Shown piece by piece: positions 32,693 through 44,271 of a DNA stretch of 64,000 nucleotides (position 1 is the stretch's first letter; each line of letters begins with the position of its first letter). The notes beneath the pieces were generated by a model. The model did not search any database, was not told the origin of the DNA, and saw nothing but the letters and a program-made list of their open reading frames with translations. Source of the DNA: Cryptomeria japonica. Taxonomy: Eukaryota > Streptophyta > Pinopsida > Cupressales > Cupressaceae. Position numbers and translations under genes: made by a program. Where the stretch lies: contig NC_081413.1 of the NCBI RefSeq assembly GCF_030272615.1, positions 141,641,872-141,705,871 on the forward strand, read 5' to 3'.

Positions 32693-35090
32693 TTTATAAG
32701 TTTTTGTTGAAGGTGAGTGAAGATGATGATGAGTTTTTGATAAAATGAGAGATTTGATGATTGGTGAATTGTGTTACATGTGGATCTCTAGCACTTTGAA
32801 GGTAGATGTAACCAAAATTCCTTCTTTGAATTGCTTGCTTGTTTGATAAGTTTTTGATGTGATAAGGTGTAGAGAAATCTGAGATGTGTTACAGATTGAA
32901 CTACCTAGTAATGAGAGGATTCACTCATGAACTAGTTTTAACCTGCGTAGATGTGTCTCTTAGGATGAGCTTATCCTAGATGTAGAAACAATCTAAAAAG
33001 TGATGTGATGTTTTTGATTTCAAGCAATATCTAAAGGAGAACTTTGGGACAAGAACCTCTTAATGTTTTGAGAGTTTGGAATGAATTGATGATGAAGTGA
33101 TGATGTATGAATAAGATGATGGATGAAATATTTTCAACTTCAATAAAAGATTTGTGTTATAAATGGGACAAACTCTATCTCTTCTCTTTATTAGGGTGTT
33201 GGTGGTATTTCTTGAGCTATGTTGTATGTGATGCAAACGTTTGGGAAAAAGTTGGGATTAATCTTACCTCCTTGGTTTTTGTGATAACTTAGAGCTCTAT
33301 ATTGCATAAAAGCTCTGTGGTTCAATGATTCTGAATCAAATTCGTTTGTTTTACCTTGAAGGTAGAGATGCATGTGACGCAAAAAGACTCTATGTGAGAC
33401 AAAGATTTGTCTATTTATATAGAAGAATTTCCTCCTTTTGATCAAAGCCTTTGAGCTCAATGGTCTTCTTTTCAAGTTGATATTCTGATGACACTTCTTC
33501 TTTCGCAAGATGTGAAGAATGGTCATAAAGTTTTGATACTTTGTTGTTTGAACTTTTTTTTTGATGTTTTTGGTTGTTTTGAGAAATGTTTGGTTGGATG
33601 AATACTTTGTTTTTGGGAGTGATTTTCTGATTTTGATGTTTCTTTGACAAGAAAACAAAGCAAGCACACAAACACAAGAATGTAGCCTCAAAAGCACAAA
33701 TGAGTATGGGTCTAGATCAACCCAATCCTTGGACTTGTATATGACCCTTCCTTTAGATGTATTTTTAAGGTGTATTTCCAAAGCCTGAAGTCAGCTCAAT
33801 TTGCACTCGGTCTTTAAAATGAACACACTTCAAACACTTTTTATCCCTAAGGTCAAATGGCCAGTTGCGATAAATTTAGCCCACATCTTGATATTTCTTT
33901 GACTTTGGTACTACATACCTTATGAATCCCGCCGTGACAGGTAAGGATGTGATATACTAAGTCTTGCACAAGCATAACAAATAGATGATCCCTATGATGG
34001 GGGAGTCACCACTTTTATCAAGCCACAAGTGACTTTTCAAAAAGTTATGTTTCTACTCAAGGAAATATGTATGGTGAGTATCTTGGGAGCAAAACCATCT
34101 ATGCTCTTGCACTAAATTATATCGCAAATATCCTCAATCAATAGAACGGGTGGGCTACTACTTAAAGGTGTTTAGTCATGTTCGATGTTTTTGGACATAA
34201 GTTCATTCTGCAGTGACTCACTTAAGAGCCTTGTAACTGGTGGTGGGGCCCATTTGTCCTTTCGGCTAGTTACACTGTAGGAACAGCTATACCCAAGGCT
34301 ACAACTTTCACTCTCACCAGATTTCTATAGCGGCTCGAAGGATTTACCGCTCGAGGTCGTTCCCAAAAGTATCGATCCCTTGGCAGGCCTCTTTTTAAAA
34401 AGATAAAATTTGAGTGTTACTAACACTTTTCTCTTGCACCTAGGACCACGAAAGCCAAGGGAGAGGATAGTGTGTGTTAGAAGTGGGACCACTCGACCAA
34501 CTTTTTGCACAAATGTGCCAAGCATGAAAACACTTGTTCTTTTAACCTATCATTGCAAATGTGGTCTAACTATTTGGAGATGTTGCTCCAACAATCATGG
34601 TGTTCTTTTTTATTTTCAAAGGCAATTGTTTCGTAAACTAGGAATGGGAAGTCCTGATCAACTTAACAAAAAGCACGTTTTGCATAAAGTAAATCGCTTG
34701 CAAGAATTAGAACAAGTGGATTGTAAGTTTTTAATTGCACCAAAATTTGAAGTGTGGCTTGTAAATTCTTTAGTTTGATGCAAGGAAATCAAATTGTTGA
34801 TTTTAAGCCCCAAAAGAAAATGATTCCTAACTTGCAATGAAAGCAAATGTTTGTTTTGTTCAATTTTTAATGCACCAAAAGATGAGTGACCCTAACTAGA
34901 AAACAAGGAAAATTTGTTTTTGTTCAAGTTTTAAAAGCATCAAAAAGACAAGTTTGTCATTTTTTTATGGTGAGTTTTAAACCTGCACAAACAACAAATT
35001 GTTAGTAAAATCTATGTCCAAGGGGGGCTTCCACAAGCCTAAAATTTGCAATTTTTTTGGTTACAAGGTGATTTTTACGACATTCTGTTA
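32693..35090 (-). other. 5' leader of the outer element, upper part
   Basis: About 2.4 kb between the phased array and the gag start. No convincing gene. Minus-strand open frames at 33191-33781 and 33411-33677 lack features and overlap each other in different frames. Confidence 0.55.
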
Positions 35091-35094
35091 CAAT

Positions 35095-35328
35095 AGCGCT
35101 AGTCTGTGTTTGAACAGAAGCACTATTTAACTCAAAAGCGCTGAAAGAAAGGGAAAGACAGAGAGGCAAAAGCGCTGAAACAAGGTTAATAGCGCTAAAA
35201 TGATGTCAAACATGCTAAAACAGTTTCAAAAGTGTCGAACTTGATACAATAGCACTATTGTAAGAACAATAGCGCTAGAACAACAAGTATCAAGAGCACT
35301 GGAATGAGTTCAATAGCGCCAAAGCGCA
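35095..35328 (-). repeat. 20-bp-phased AGCGCT array in the gag leader, outer element
   Basis: AGCGCT or variants (AGCACT, AGTGTC, ATGCT, AGCGCC) occur at 35095, 35119, 35137, 35171, 35191, 35211, 35231, 35251, 35271, 35295 and 35315. Six successive gaps are exactly 20 bp or close to it. Plus-strand flanks read CAATAGCGCTA and CAAAAGCGCTGAA, the reverse complement of those in the PMD-intron array, so the arrays are inverted copies of one motif design. Confidence 0.8.
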
Positions 35329-35390
35329 ACCTGTGTGACATTTTCAACATTCAAACATGTTAAAAAAAAAGATCTTTTTGTGTTTGGATT

Positions 35391-35406
35391 CATGTCGGGT
35401 TCACCA
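35391..35406 (-). promoter_or_regulatory. Candidate primer binding site, outer element
   Basis: The minus strand reads TGGTGAACCCGACATG, 2 bp inside the 5' LTR, starting with the required TGG. The matching tRNA was not identified. Confidence 0.6.
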
Positions 35407-35408
35407 AA

Positions 35409-36261
35409 TGATGTCCTGCAAAATGGACAAGGTTAGTCTAAGATAAACAACACAAAACACACAAGAAACCGATAGTGTTATTCAATCAAAAACTAATCTA
35501 AACAGGCATATCAAGAGAGACACTAAAATCATGCTAATATATCTAACTAATGAAACAAAGATAATGAGGCATCTCCAAATGCCTCTTAGCATGTTCTTAG
35601 CTCCTTCTCCCTTGTTCCTCTCCTCTCCAAGTTCCAAAATAGTGTAGCTCTCAGCAGCTTTTTGCACTATGGATGCTTATGGAGGATTGAGATTGAAATA
35701 TTACTCTAAATGTAAATAAAGAAGCTAATATTAAGCTTTTGATACTAAAATGATTGATTTTATCCAAAATGACAAGATATTAGTTAATTATGCTAAAATG
35801 CTCTCTTAAAATGCCTATAGCTTAAATGCATACAAGTTTTCAGGATCTGGTTTATGAAGAAATGGGCTCTATTTATAAGAAAAATGGAGCAATGGATGGT
35901 TGAGATTGAGCAATCTCAACAAGGGTCAGAATTGAATGATTTCAAATCCATGTGAGGGCTTTCAACCCAATCCCAGGATGACAAGTGTCAATGTGAGATA
36001 GGTTGAGAGGGGAGGGAATAAGCATTAAATGCTTGATATGACCTTGGGAGTTAAAGTCAAGGTTAGCTGAATGAATAAACTCTTTATTCAAAGAATAAAG
36101 CTTTTATCCAATGGATAAACTCTTGTGCAAATGTGAAATGGATGAGTAAGGTCAAAACAATAAATGTTTAGGGGGACAAGTTTGAAATAACCATAAATGG
36201 TTATGTAAGAGCCATAAATGGTCATGTAAGAGCCGTTAGTGGTTTTTGAAGACTTTGGGGG
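35409..36261 (-). repeat. Outer element 5' LTR, first part
   Basis: Collinear with 18315-19167 without gaps, about 11 differences in 853 bp. TATA box on the minus strand at 35869-35878. It is interrupted after GGGGG at 36257-36261, the target site of the inner element. Confidence 0.9.
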
Positions 36262-37078
36262 TGTTTATGGTGAAAATGGATAGCAATAATAACAATATTG
36301 AAAGGATAAATGAATTCAACCACCAAACCCTAGCCTAACAACAACAAAGATCCACCATAACATATGAAGATTACCTAAGACAATGCAAATCAAATGAAAT
36401 CACAAAGATTATACCATCACATGTCCAATAGGGTTTTGATCTCCATTCTTCCTATCTCCATTGATCTTGCTTGATATATTTGCTCTCATATTTTTATGTG
36501 CACAAGAGCTCAACAAAGAATGGAATGTGGTTGCAAGTAGGATCGTAGTGTAGACAATTGATCAAGTAGTTAGCTCCTTAGAATGCTTCATTAGAATGCT
36601 TGATTAGGATCATTAGGGTGCTTGATAGGGTTTGATAATGAAGGAAGCATCTCCTTAAATAGAAGACACAATATGAAATGGAGGGATAAGATTGAGAGGT
36701 GTAAAAGGAGGTCGGCTATGATTAGAGGGTAGGTAGAAGAAATAGTAAAATAGTGAAAGGGGTAGGTAGTGTAGGAATTAAGAGATGGATGACATGTGTC
36801 ATGTGTAAAAAAAGATAATGAATTAATTAAATAAATAAAAATTTATTTAATTAATAGAATAAATGGGATAATTAAATAAATAAAATATTTATTTAATTTA
36901 GGAAAAGGATAATTTAAATAAATAAATATATTTATTTAAATGAGAAATAAGGCTAGAAGAGGATAAATGAATTAATTAAATAAATAAGGATTTATTTAAT
37001 TAATAGAAGAATTAGGCTTAGATAAATAAATAAATAAAATATTTATTTAATTAGACATGACAATTTTGGGTGTCTACA
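36262..37078 (-). repeat. Inner element 3' LTR, 817 bp
   Basis: Plus-strand ends TGTTTATGG and GTGTCTACA. A minus-strand TATA-like CTATTTAAGG lies at 36653-36662. The U3 part (about 36815-37050) is five successive AT-rich palindromes of the type AATTAAATAAATA...TATTTAATT. Confidence 0.92.
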
Positions 37079-37226
37079 TTTTGCCCCTCTTTGAGACAAT
37101 GTGACTTGTCGCGTTGTTTCAAAGAAGATAAGATGAACTGATACAGAGTTGCCCCAGAATGGGAATGATATGCCCCCTCGAGAGATTGGATGAAAATGTC
37201 TGGAAAGATCCCAGACAATCTCTCGA
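37079..37226. promoter_or_regulatory. PPT-proximal conserved block, inner element
   Basis: Polypurine tract AAAGAGGGGCAAAA (minus strand) abuts the 3' LTR. Next come CTTTGA...TTCAAAG and a perfect 10-bp stem TCGAGAGATT (37178-37187) with AATCTCTCGA (37217-37226). The same architecture as in the outer element. Confidence 0.65.
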
Positions 37227-37324
37227 TAAGAAAGAAAGGCTAGAATGGACTGACTGGATAAAGTGACAGAGTCACGGGATGAAGAAGACTGACTCAGAAA
37301 ATGAAGGCGAGGGCTAGGGTAGGC

Positions 37325-37330
37325 TATAAG
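37325..37330 (+). promoter_or_regulatory. TATA-like box of the antisense PMD gene, inner element
   Basis: TATAAG in GGCTATAAGATAG, 100 bp upstream of the PMD exon 1 ATG at 37425. Corresponds to the outer TATA box at 20009. Confidence 0.45.
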
Positions 37331-37611
37331 ATAGACCATGGGGAAAATACATCCTCATTGTCATCTACACATCCGCAAGAGATTAGAGTTCAGAGAGAGA
37401 AAAGAGCAACAACAGTCAGCAACGATGGCTTTGGTTCATAGATTTGACCACGTTCGCCGATTCCAGAGGCCAGCAGGGGTAGGAGAGCCAATAAGCACCG
37501 CAAAACCTCCTTGCACTTTGATGCATTTATTGTTGTCATTAATGTTTGTTGAATAGAGAAATAAATGCACCTAGGAATAGTGTACAAAAAAAGTGCAAAA
37601 ACGTGAAATCA

Positions 37612-37858
37612 CGTCTACGTCGGTGCCAGGCGCGTCTGTGTCCGATAGGCGCGTCTGTGTCAGTGCCAGGCACGTCTGTGTCTGGAACCGCGTTTGTGTC
37701 GAATGCGGGCGCGTCTACGTCTTTCAGGGGCGTTTGTGTTGCAAAGTCGCGTTTGTGACAAATGTAGGCACGTTTATGTCAAACAGGCGCGTCTGTGTTG
37801 TTTAGGCGCGCTTGTACAGTCGATAGGCACGTTTGTGAGGTAGAAACGCGTTTATGTC
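37612..37858 (+). repeat. 20-bp-phased CGCGTCTGTGT array in the PMD intron, inner element
   Basis: Cores of CGT(C/T)T(G/A)(T/C)GT start at 37612, 37633, 37652, 37673, 37691, 37712, 37731, 37750, 37771, 37790, 37809, 37830 and 37849: thirteen units, mean 19.75 bp, often alternating 19 and 21. Spacers vary (GGTGCCAGG, CCGATAGG, CAGTGCCAGG). It lies inside the predicted PMD intron. Confidence 0.88.
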
Positions 37859-37969
37859 TGAAAATGCAAGGTTTGGTCTTCTAGGTCAAATCGGCAGTTC
37901 TGTGATGAACATACGCTGTCGATTGGATAAGTTGCTGAGAGGATACACTCAAGCAGGTCCTCTAGGAAG

Positions 37970-38265
37970 ACTAGGATAGATCAAGGCACTTTGTGATGAA
38001 CAGGGAGCACCAAGATAGAGTACTTTGTGATGAACAGGGAGTACCCAAAGTATGAGCAGCACTTTGTGATGAACAGGGAGTGCAAAATGTGAGTAACACT
38101 TTGTGATGAACAGGGAATGTCACACACGTAGTACTTTGTGATGAACAGGGAGCACTACTAGGATAGATAGCAACACTCTGTGATGAACAGTGAGTGTCAC
38201 TAGAATAGATAACCATATGCATTTAGATAGCGAGTAGCATTTTGTGATGAACAGTGAATGCCACC
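37970..38265 (+). repeat. ACTTTGTGATGAACAGGGAGT dispersed repeat
   Basis: The block (A/G)CACT(T/C)TGTGATGAACAG(G/T)GA recurs about seven times between 37986 and 38265 with irregular 35-60-bp spacing. It follows the phased array inside the predicted PMD intron. No counterpart was noticed in the outer element. Confidence 0.75.
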
Positions 38266-40294
38266 ATGACTGACATGATTGATTTGTTTGACTGCAGGAG
38301 TATTTGCCTATGCTAGAGTCACGGGAGAGATTCCCGTCCACACAGAGGTTGCGACCGAAGTTGTCTTTTCAGGATAGAGCTGCCATCGAGGAGATGGGTT
38401 TGAGACACGTATTATATGTGCCTGAGTTTCGGGCAAACATGGGATTGCTGACTGCGCTGGCCGAGAGATGGCATTCAGAGACATGCACATTTCATTTGCC
38501 GATAGGTGAGATGACAGTCACCCTGGAGGATGTTTATAGGATTCTGCACATACCGATCGATGGAGAGCTGATTCCATACGATCGCGATGGAGACAGAGAG
38601 GCTTTGAGACGGGTGTTTCAGGATCCCGGCCTAGAGATGAGAGCAGGACACGTGGCATGGGACACCATGACCGCGACAGGATTAGCCTTGCCAGCTGTGA
38701 TTGGAGGAGCTATCAGTGGGTTCCTATGTCCGGACAGAGCGACACGGGGGTTGGCAGTGGGCTAGGGAGGAGCACTAGAGATATTGGTGACGCAGCACAC
38801 CAAATATGCGTGGGGTCCATGTGTTTTGACCCACCTATATTATGAGCTTCACCAGTTTGTCTACCATGGATCAGTGGGACTGGGTTGTGGAGTGACACTA
38901 CTGCAGGTTTGGGCATACGAGCATCTGCCTATCACGCAGCCGATACACTTCAGAGGGAGAGGTCATGGATGGAGTTTTATTCATCTGTACGACATGATCA
39001 CCTCGCAGCCTCGGATTGGCAGGTTAGAGCATTGGCGGCGAGTGATAGATGACATTGACGACGTCATCTGGAGGCCATATCTAGGATGCGAGGAGTGGGA
39101 TGATGATGCAGTGGAGCTGCCTTACACCTTCCGGAGCAAGTATTTGATTGGGCGGATGCCCTATATACTGGAGAGGCAGCTGGTGGATAGAGTATGCAGG
39201 CAGTATGGCAGGATCCAGAGGATGCCACGAGGCTCGGGTATGTATGCCCATACAGTTAGGGATCAGGCCCAGTTCGGGCCTTTATTGTCATATGATTAGG
39301 CAGTCACACAACTGGCAGAGATGGTGCCCCTACCCTGGGATATGTGGCCGGAGATCGAGGATGCCAGGATGGATGCAGAGTATTCAACATATTGGGCCGA
39401 GCATCCATTCCCTCGACTGACAAATCCAGGAGAGCTACTGGAGGGCGATAGAGGAGGAGATGATGATGAGGATGGTGGGGGTGATGGAGGCTGAGGCCAA
39501 CGGAGATGGAGGGGAGTAGTTGGGGAGAGGAGGGTGGCACCTCAGAGAGAGGGTGGACAGGAGGGATAGGCTCAGGTGGTGAGGGGTTGCGGTGGAGTGC
39601 CCCTGTAGGTACCAGCAGCACAGGGTCCTAGAGCACAGGGACAGAGACAGGGACAGGTGTAGGGACAGGTGCCAGTACAGGCACAGGGACAGAGACAGGT
39701 ACAGGGACCTAGGCATGTACCGAGATAGGTACCCGTTTAGGCACCAGTACAGGTACAGGGACAAGTATGGGGGCAGGCACCCATAGAGGGAGAGCCATAG
39801 GCAGAGGCAGAGGGTGGGGATCCAAAGGAGGATGAGCTGATTGAGCTCAGGGAGATCTGCCAGACGAGATCCAGGAGCTGGAGAGGGAGAGGGACCGACT
39901 CAGGATCAGGCTTAGAGATACTGAGCGGGAGAGGGATCAGGCGATTCAGCGCTACACTGAGGCTGAGACAGCGCTGAGGGCAGGGAGGCAGGTGGCGGAG
40001 GACACAGGAGCAGGCTACGCATATGTCCTGCGAGCCGGAGAGGAGATTGCCTACTGGAGGGACCTGTATTATGGTGTCGTGCCAGCAGATCAGCAGGCGA
40101 GGAGCTTTCATAGACCATCACAGACAGCAACAGCTATGGGAGTGAGCCGAAGGAGACAGGCATCGAGTGGTGGGGTCATGGGTCCTCCACCACCACCAGA
40201 TAGGGGGGACAGGAAGGATGATCCTGGAGCGGGTCCTTCTAGGGCTCAGATTCCGTCGAGGCCAGGCGGCTCCGAGGGAGGGAGTTCATCATAG

Positions 40295-42021
40295 CCATAG
40301 AGGGCTCCCTTGTATCAGTATTTGTACCATTTTTTGTATTGTAGACACCTGCAGGTGATTGTAGCCATATGATTTTTTTGACATCATTGTATCATGACAC
40401 TTTTGATTATATATATGAGAGATGATTCATTTTTGTGGCAGCTATATGCATGTGTATCTATGTGATGAGATGTTCTTAGAATGTATGTTTTATGATATGG
40501 ATGCTTATGATATGGATGCAAATATGTACATGATGCAATGCAATATTTTTGTTCTTTTATGTTGTATATGTGATGCATGATGCAAATGTGAATGTATGTG
40601 ATGCAGATGAATATAATAATGTAAATGTAAATTGTGCTAACAGGTGTTGTGTGCAGGATGTGATGCAGTTGTGATATCTATATGTATATATGAAATGCTT
40701 ATATGTGGTAATGCAGGTGCAGCTAAATGAAATGCAAATGTTTTTGGTGTGTCATTATACTTAGTCATGTGATAGCGGGCTACGCGGACTCAAGAAGGAC
40801 GGTGGAAGTCAATCAAGAAAGGGGGAATGAAAGATAGAAGATATGAAAGTGAAAGAGCTTCTTGTGCGTTATCATCATTGAGCTTATTATGGCAAGATAG
40901 GTTATGACAATCGAGGCATATGTTCGACCCAGAAAGTCATTGTACCTGTTTGCATGGAGATAAGACAGTCACAAACAAGGAATGCCCCAGTTCATACTAG
41001 ACTCACAGTGTCCTCATATCCTTGGACAAGTCATAGCATTACTAAGAGACAATTCATAGATAGCAAATACAAATAGGTGACGATACCCCATCCTCGCCTT
41101 TCTAGTCAAAGACATCCTGGAGATAGAATCTCTAGTTAGAGACATCCTGGAAAAGCTAAAGGACATGTCACCAAAAGATAAAATCAACAGAAAACCAAGA
41201 CTCGACACCAACATCCACTGTAATCCTCAAGTTCAATGTCTCTTGTCACGTGTATAAGTCGTATTTGATTGTGGTCACAATGTTTACTTTCACAAAAAGG
41301 ATAGATAGCATTGAACCATATGTTGTCTGAGTCTGTTGAAAGATTTGATTTGTTGAAGCCCATTGTTGCTACTTTGTCTCATCTGAAACTGACTGAATCC
41401 ATGAAACTGATACTTTATTGCGGAGAAGATGAAACTTTATTGCGGATCTGTGATGCAAATGTTGCTTTATTGAGGATTGTACGCGAATAGACTGAAGAAA
41501 GCTAGAAGAAATTGTACTCCTCAAAACATGTAATGTTCTTAGTTCCACACCCATCACTAGACGTAGGAATTGCCTTAGCCACAGATAGGATCTGACTTAT
41601 TATGGATGGAAAGGGATGATGAAAAGGGATGTTTATTATGAATGGCTAACCAATATTGAGTAGATCAATAACAAGCCATGATGGGAATGGGTAAGTTTAT
41701 TATGAACGAATAGGTTGTGAGTGTGTGCAATGTGAAGTGATGAAAGTGAATCCTGAAGGAGGAAGGAGCAATGTCTCTACGCATGGCGCTGGTGACCCAG
41801 TTTTCACCATGGTACTTGCCCAGGGCGCCACCGAAGTGGTTTTCACCATTGGACGAAATTATTTCTCTTTACTTTTTTGATTTTTCAATGTTTTTTGTGT
41901 CACAAGGCACCTGTTTGCCAGGTTTTCACCAAGTAACGATTTTTTGTTTTTTAATTTTTTTTTTGTATTTTTGAAATTTTTTGATTTTTTTTGTATTTTT
42001 GAATTAGGATATTCCGAAGAG
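40295..42021. other. Region between converging PMD and pol genes, inner element
   Basis: Non-coding. 40400-40760 is rich in GATGCA/ATGTATG words as in the outer element. 41785-41935 holds the GGTTTTCACCA-containing block shared with the outer element, here with GTTTTCACCA three times. 41935-42005 is T-rich. Confidence 0.6.
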
Positions 42022-43473
42022 CTATGTGTAGAACCTGCGAAGGTGCATGTTGTTGATAGGATCCTCCAAAGGTTCACCTTCTATAGTTGAGAGCTGATAT
42101 GCACCAGATCCATAGACTGTTGTAATGATGTAAGGACCCAGCCAGTTTGGTTCAAACTTGCCCTTCTTCTCTCTGTCTTGCTGATTTTTGGGATTTTCTC
42201 TGAGAACTAAGTCACCTACCTCAAATGTGCGAGGCTTGACTTTGTGGTTGTAGCTGCGACTCATTCATTGTTGGTAAGCCTTGAGATGATTAAAAGCAAT
42301 TTGTCTCTGTTCATCCAGCAGTTCTAGTTCTTGTAAGCGAGAGACCCTGTAATCTTCATCGCTGATGATGTTTTGCAAAGAGACCCATAAAGAAGGTAAC
42401 TCAACCTCAATAGGAAAGATGGCTTCAGCGCCGTAGACAAGTGAATATAGTGTAGCTCCTGTAGGTGTGCGGACACTTGTGCGGTAGGCCCAAAGTGCAG
42501 GATTGAGTTGGATATGCCAGTTACGGCCAGCGTCGTCGACTGTCTTTTTGAGGATTTTAAGAATTGTTTTATTAGACGCCTCAGCTTGACCATTACCTTG
42601 GGGGTAATATGGTGTGGAGAAACGATGGGAAATATGGAAGCGGTCACAGAGTTCACGAACATCCTGATTTTTGAAGGGACACCCGTTATCAATAATAATG
42701 GACTTAGGAATACCATATCGGCAAATAATATAGTTAAGGATGAAGGTAGCAATTTGTTTCCCAGTGACTTGTGTGAGAGGCACAGCCTCAATCCACTTTG
42801 TGAAATACTCTGTGGCTGTGATAATGAATTTATGACCACTGGAAGAAGGAGGGTGAATCTTGCCTATGAGATCAAGTCCCCACTGACAAAAGGGCCAAGG
42901 AGACGCAAGTGGTTGTAGTTCTTGTGCTGGTGCATGTATGAGGTCTCCATGAATTTGACATTGCTTACATTTCTTGACAAACTGATATGAGTCTTTTTCC
43001 ATATTGGGCCAGTAATATCCAGTCCTGATGAGTTTCTTAGCCAAGGTAGGACCACTAGTATGCGGACCACATATCCCTTCATGCACTTCACGTAACGCAA
43101 TCTGAGCTTCGTCACTTTCTAAACATCTAAGAAGAGTGCCATCTAGACCTCGTCGGTATAGGATATCAGCTAGAATGACATATCGAGAGGATTGGCGAAT
43201 GAAAGTGCAGCGTTGGTAGTTTGATAGATCAAGAGGTAAGATATTGTTGCGAAGATATGTGAATATGGAACCATATAACTGGGATTCGGGACCAACAACG
43301 TATATCATTTTAGTAGGAGTGATCTCATATGAAGGAACCAACAGGTTGTCTACCAAGAACTCATAGCAGGTTTCATTTTGAGGCAGGTCAATTAGTGAAG
43401 CAATTGTAGCCATGGCATCTGCAGCACGATTCTGCTCTCTTGGTATCTGCTCAAAATCTATCTTTGTGAAGTG
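42022..43473 (-). pseudogene. Integrase region, inner element
   Basis: Same frame as gag and RT. The HHCC finger (VHEGICGPHTSGP...KKCKQCQIH) lies near 42940-43090. The catalytic core has LDLIGKIH (about 42870), IIDNG (about 42690) and YYPQGNGQAEASNK (about 42590), a D,D35E integrase. A C-terminal region ends NNMHLRRFYT at 42022. It is interrupted by TAG at 43474-43476 and TGA at 42265-42267; the main 382-codon segment (42265-43413) is open. It would be a nuclear, cDNA-inserting enzyme. Confidence 0.88.
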
Positions 43474-44271
43474 CTATTTCAAATCATCTACCAGTTGCTT
43501 GTAAGGAATTAATTTTTCATCTTTTGTTTGGTAATCATCAGTTTCTTGACGGATGACAAGTTGAGAATCCCCAAAAACACGAAGTTCTTGGATCTTCCAC
43601 TGAACTGCAATTCGTAATCCAGTTGTTAATGCCTCATATTCCGCTATATTGTTGGTGCAAGGAAATGATAAGCGGTATGATTTTGGTATAGAATCGCCTT
43701 GAGGAGTTATAAAGAGAATACCAGCTCCTGCCCCATGCTGTGTGTATGAGCCGTCAAAGTACAGTTGCCATGGCCTTGCATGTGATATTGTTAAAATGGA
43801 TTCATCTAGAAATTCTGAATTTAGAGGAACATCATCTATCATGGGAGCATCTGCTAATTGATCCGCGATTGCCTATCCTTTTATTGCTTTTCTATCCACA
43901 TACTCAATGTCGAATTCACTCAAGATCATTACCCACTTGGCCAATCGCCCAGTAAGTGTAGCTTTGTTAAGAAGGTATTTTAATGGATCAATTCTTGCAA
44001 TCAACTTAGTCTTATGAGTGAGCATATAATGTTGTAATTTTTGTGAAGAAAAGACCACAGCGAGACATGCGCGCTCGATTGGTGTGTAATTTAGCTCATA
44101 TCCCACCAATGTGCGACTGATATAGTATACTGCTTTTTCCTTGCCGTTAGCTATTTGTTGCGCTAGGAGTGCCCCCAGTGCTGTTGGAGTAGCTAATATG
44201 TATAGCAGCAAAGGCTGATCTGGAATTGGTGGCATCAAAACTGGCGGATTCAAAAGATAATCTTTGAGCAT
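43474..44271 (-). pseudogene. Dual RNase H region, inner element
   Basis: Two RNase H-type domains follow the RT: a retroviral-type one with TALGALLAQ (about 44170) and an archaeal-type one with LYFDGSYTQHGAG (about 43750), AEYEAL and GDSQLV. TAG at 43873-43875 separates them where the outer copy has Gln (KAIKGQ). The pair is the diagnostic feature of the Tat lineage. Confidence 0.88.

Larger units (their letters stand above)
37425..40294 (+). pseudogene. Antisense plant mobile domain (PMD) gene, inner element
   Basis: Predicted exon 1 (37425-37478) codes MALVHRFDHVRRFQRPAG and ends at a GTAGGA donor. Exon 2 starts at 38298 after a good acceptor (TTGTTTGACTGCAG). Both junctions are phase 0, as in the outer copy. 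The PMD core covers about 38430-39290, with LAERWHSETCTFHL and GEMTVTLEDVYRILHIP. Next are an acidic linker, a Gln-rich repeat of CAGGGACAG-type units (39590-39780), a coiled coil, and a tail with EIAYWRDLYYGVVP and SSGGVMGP. Stops at 38763 (Trp in the outer copy), 39297 (Gln in the outer copy) and several CAG-to-TAG sites interrupt it. One frameshift lies near 39860. About 680 residues. Function in the element is unknown. Confidence 0.8.

Noticed and set aside
33191-33781. 196-codon minus-strand frame in the outer leader
   Set aside because: Low-complexity Lys/Phe-rich translation, overlapped by another frame, and not found in the inner element leader.
37612-37858. CRISPR-like array
   Set aside because: Repeats are 9-11 bp, degenerate and 20 bp apart in a plant retrotransposon; it has none of the features of a CRISPR array.
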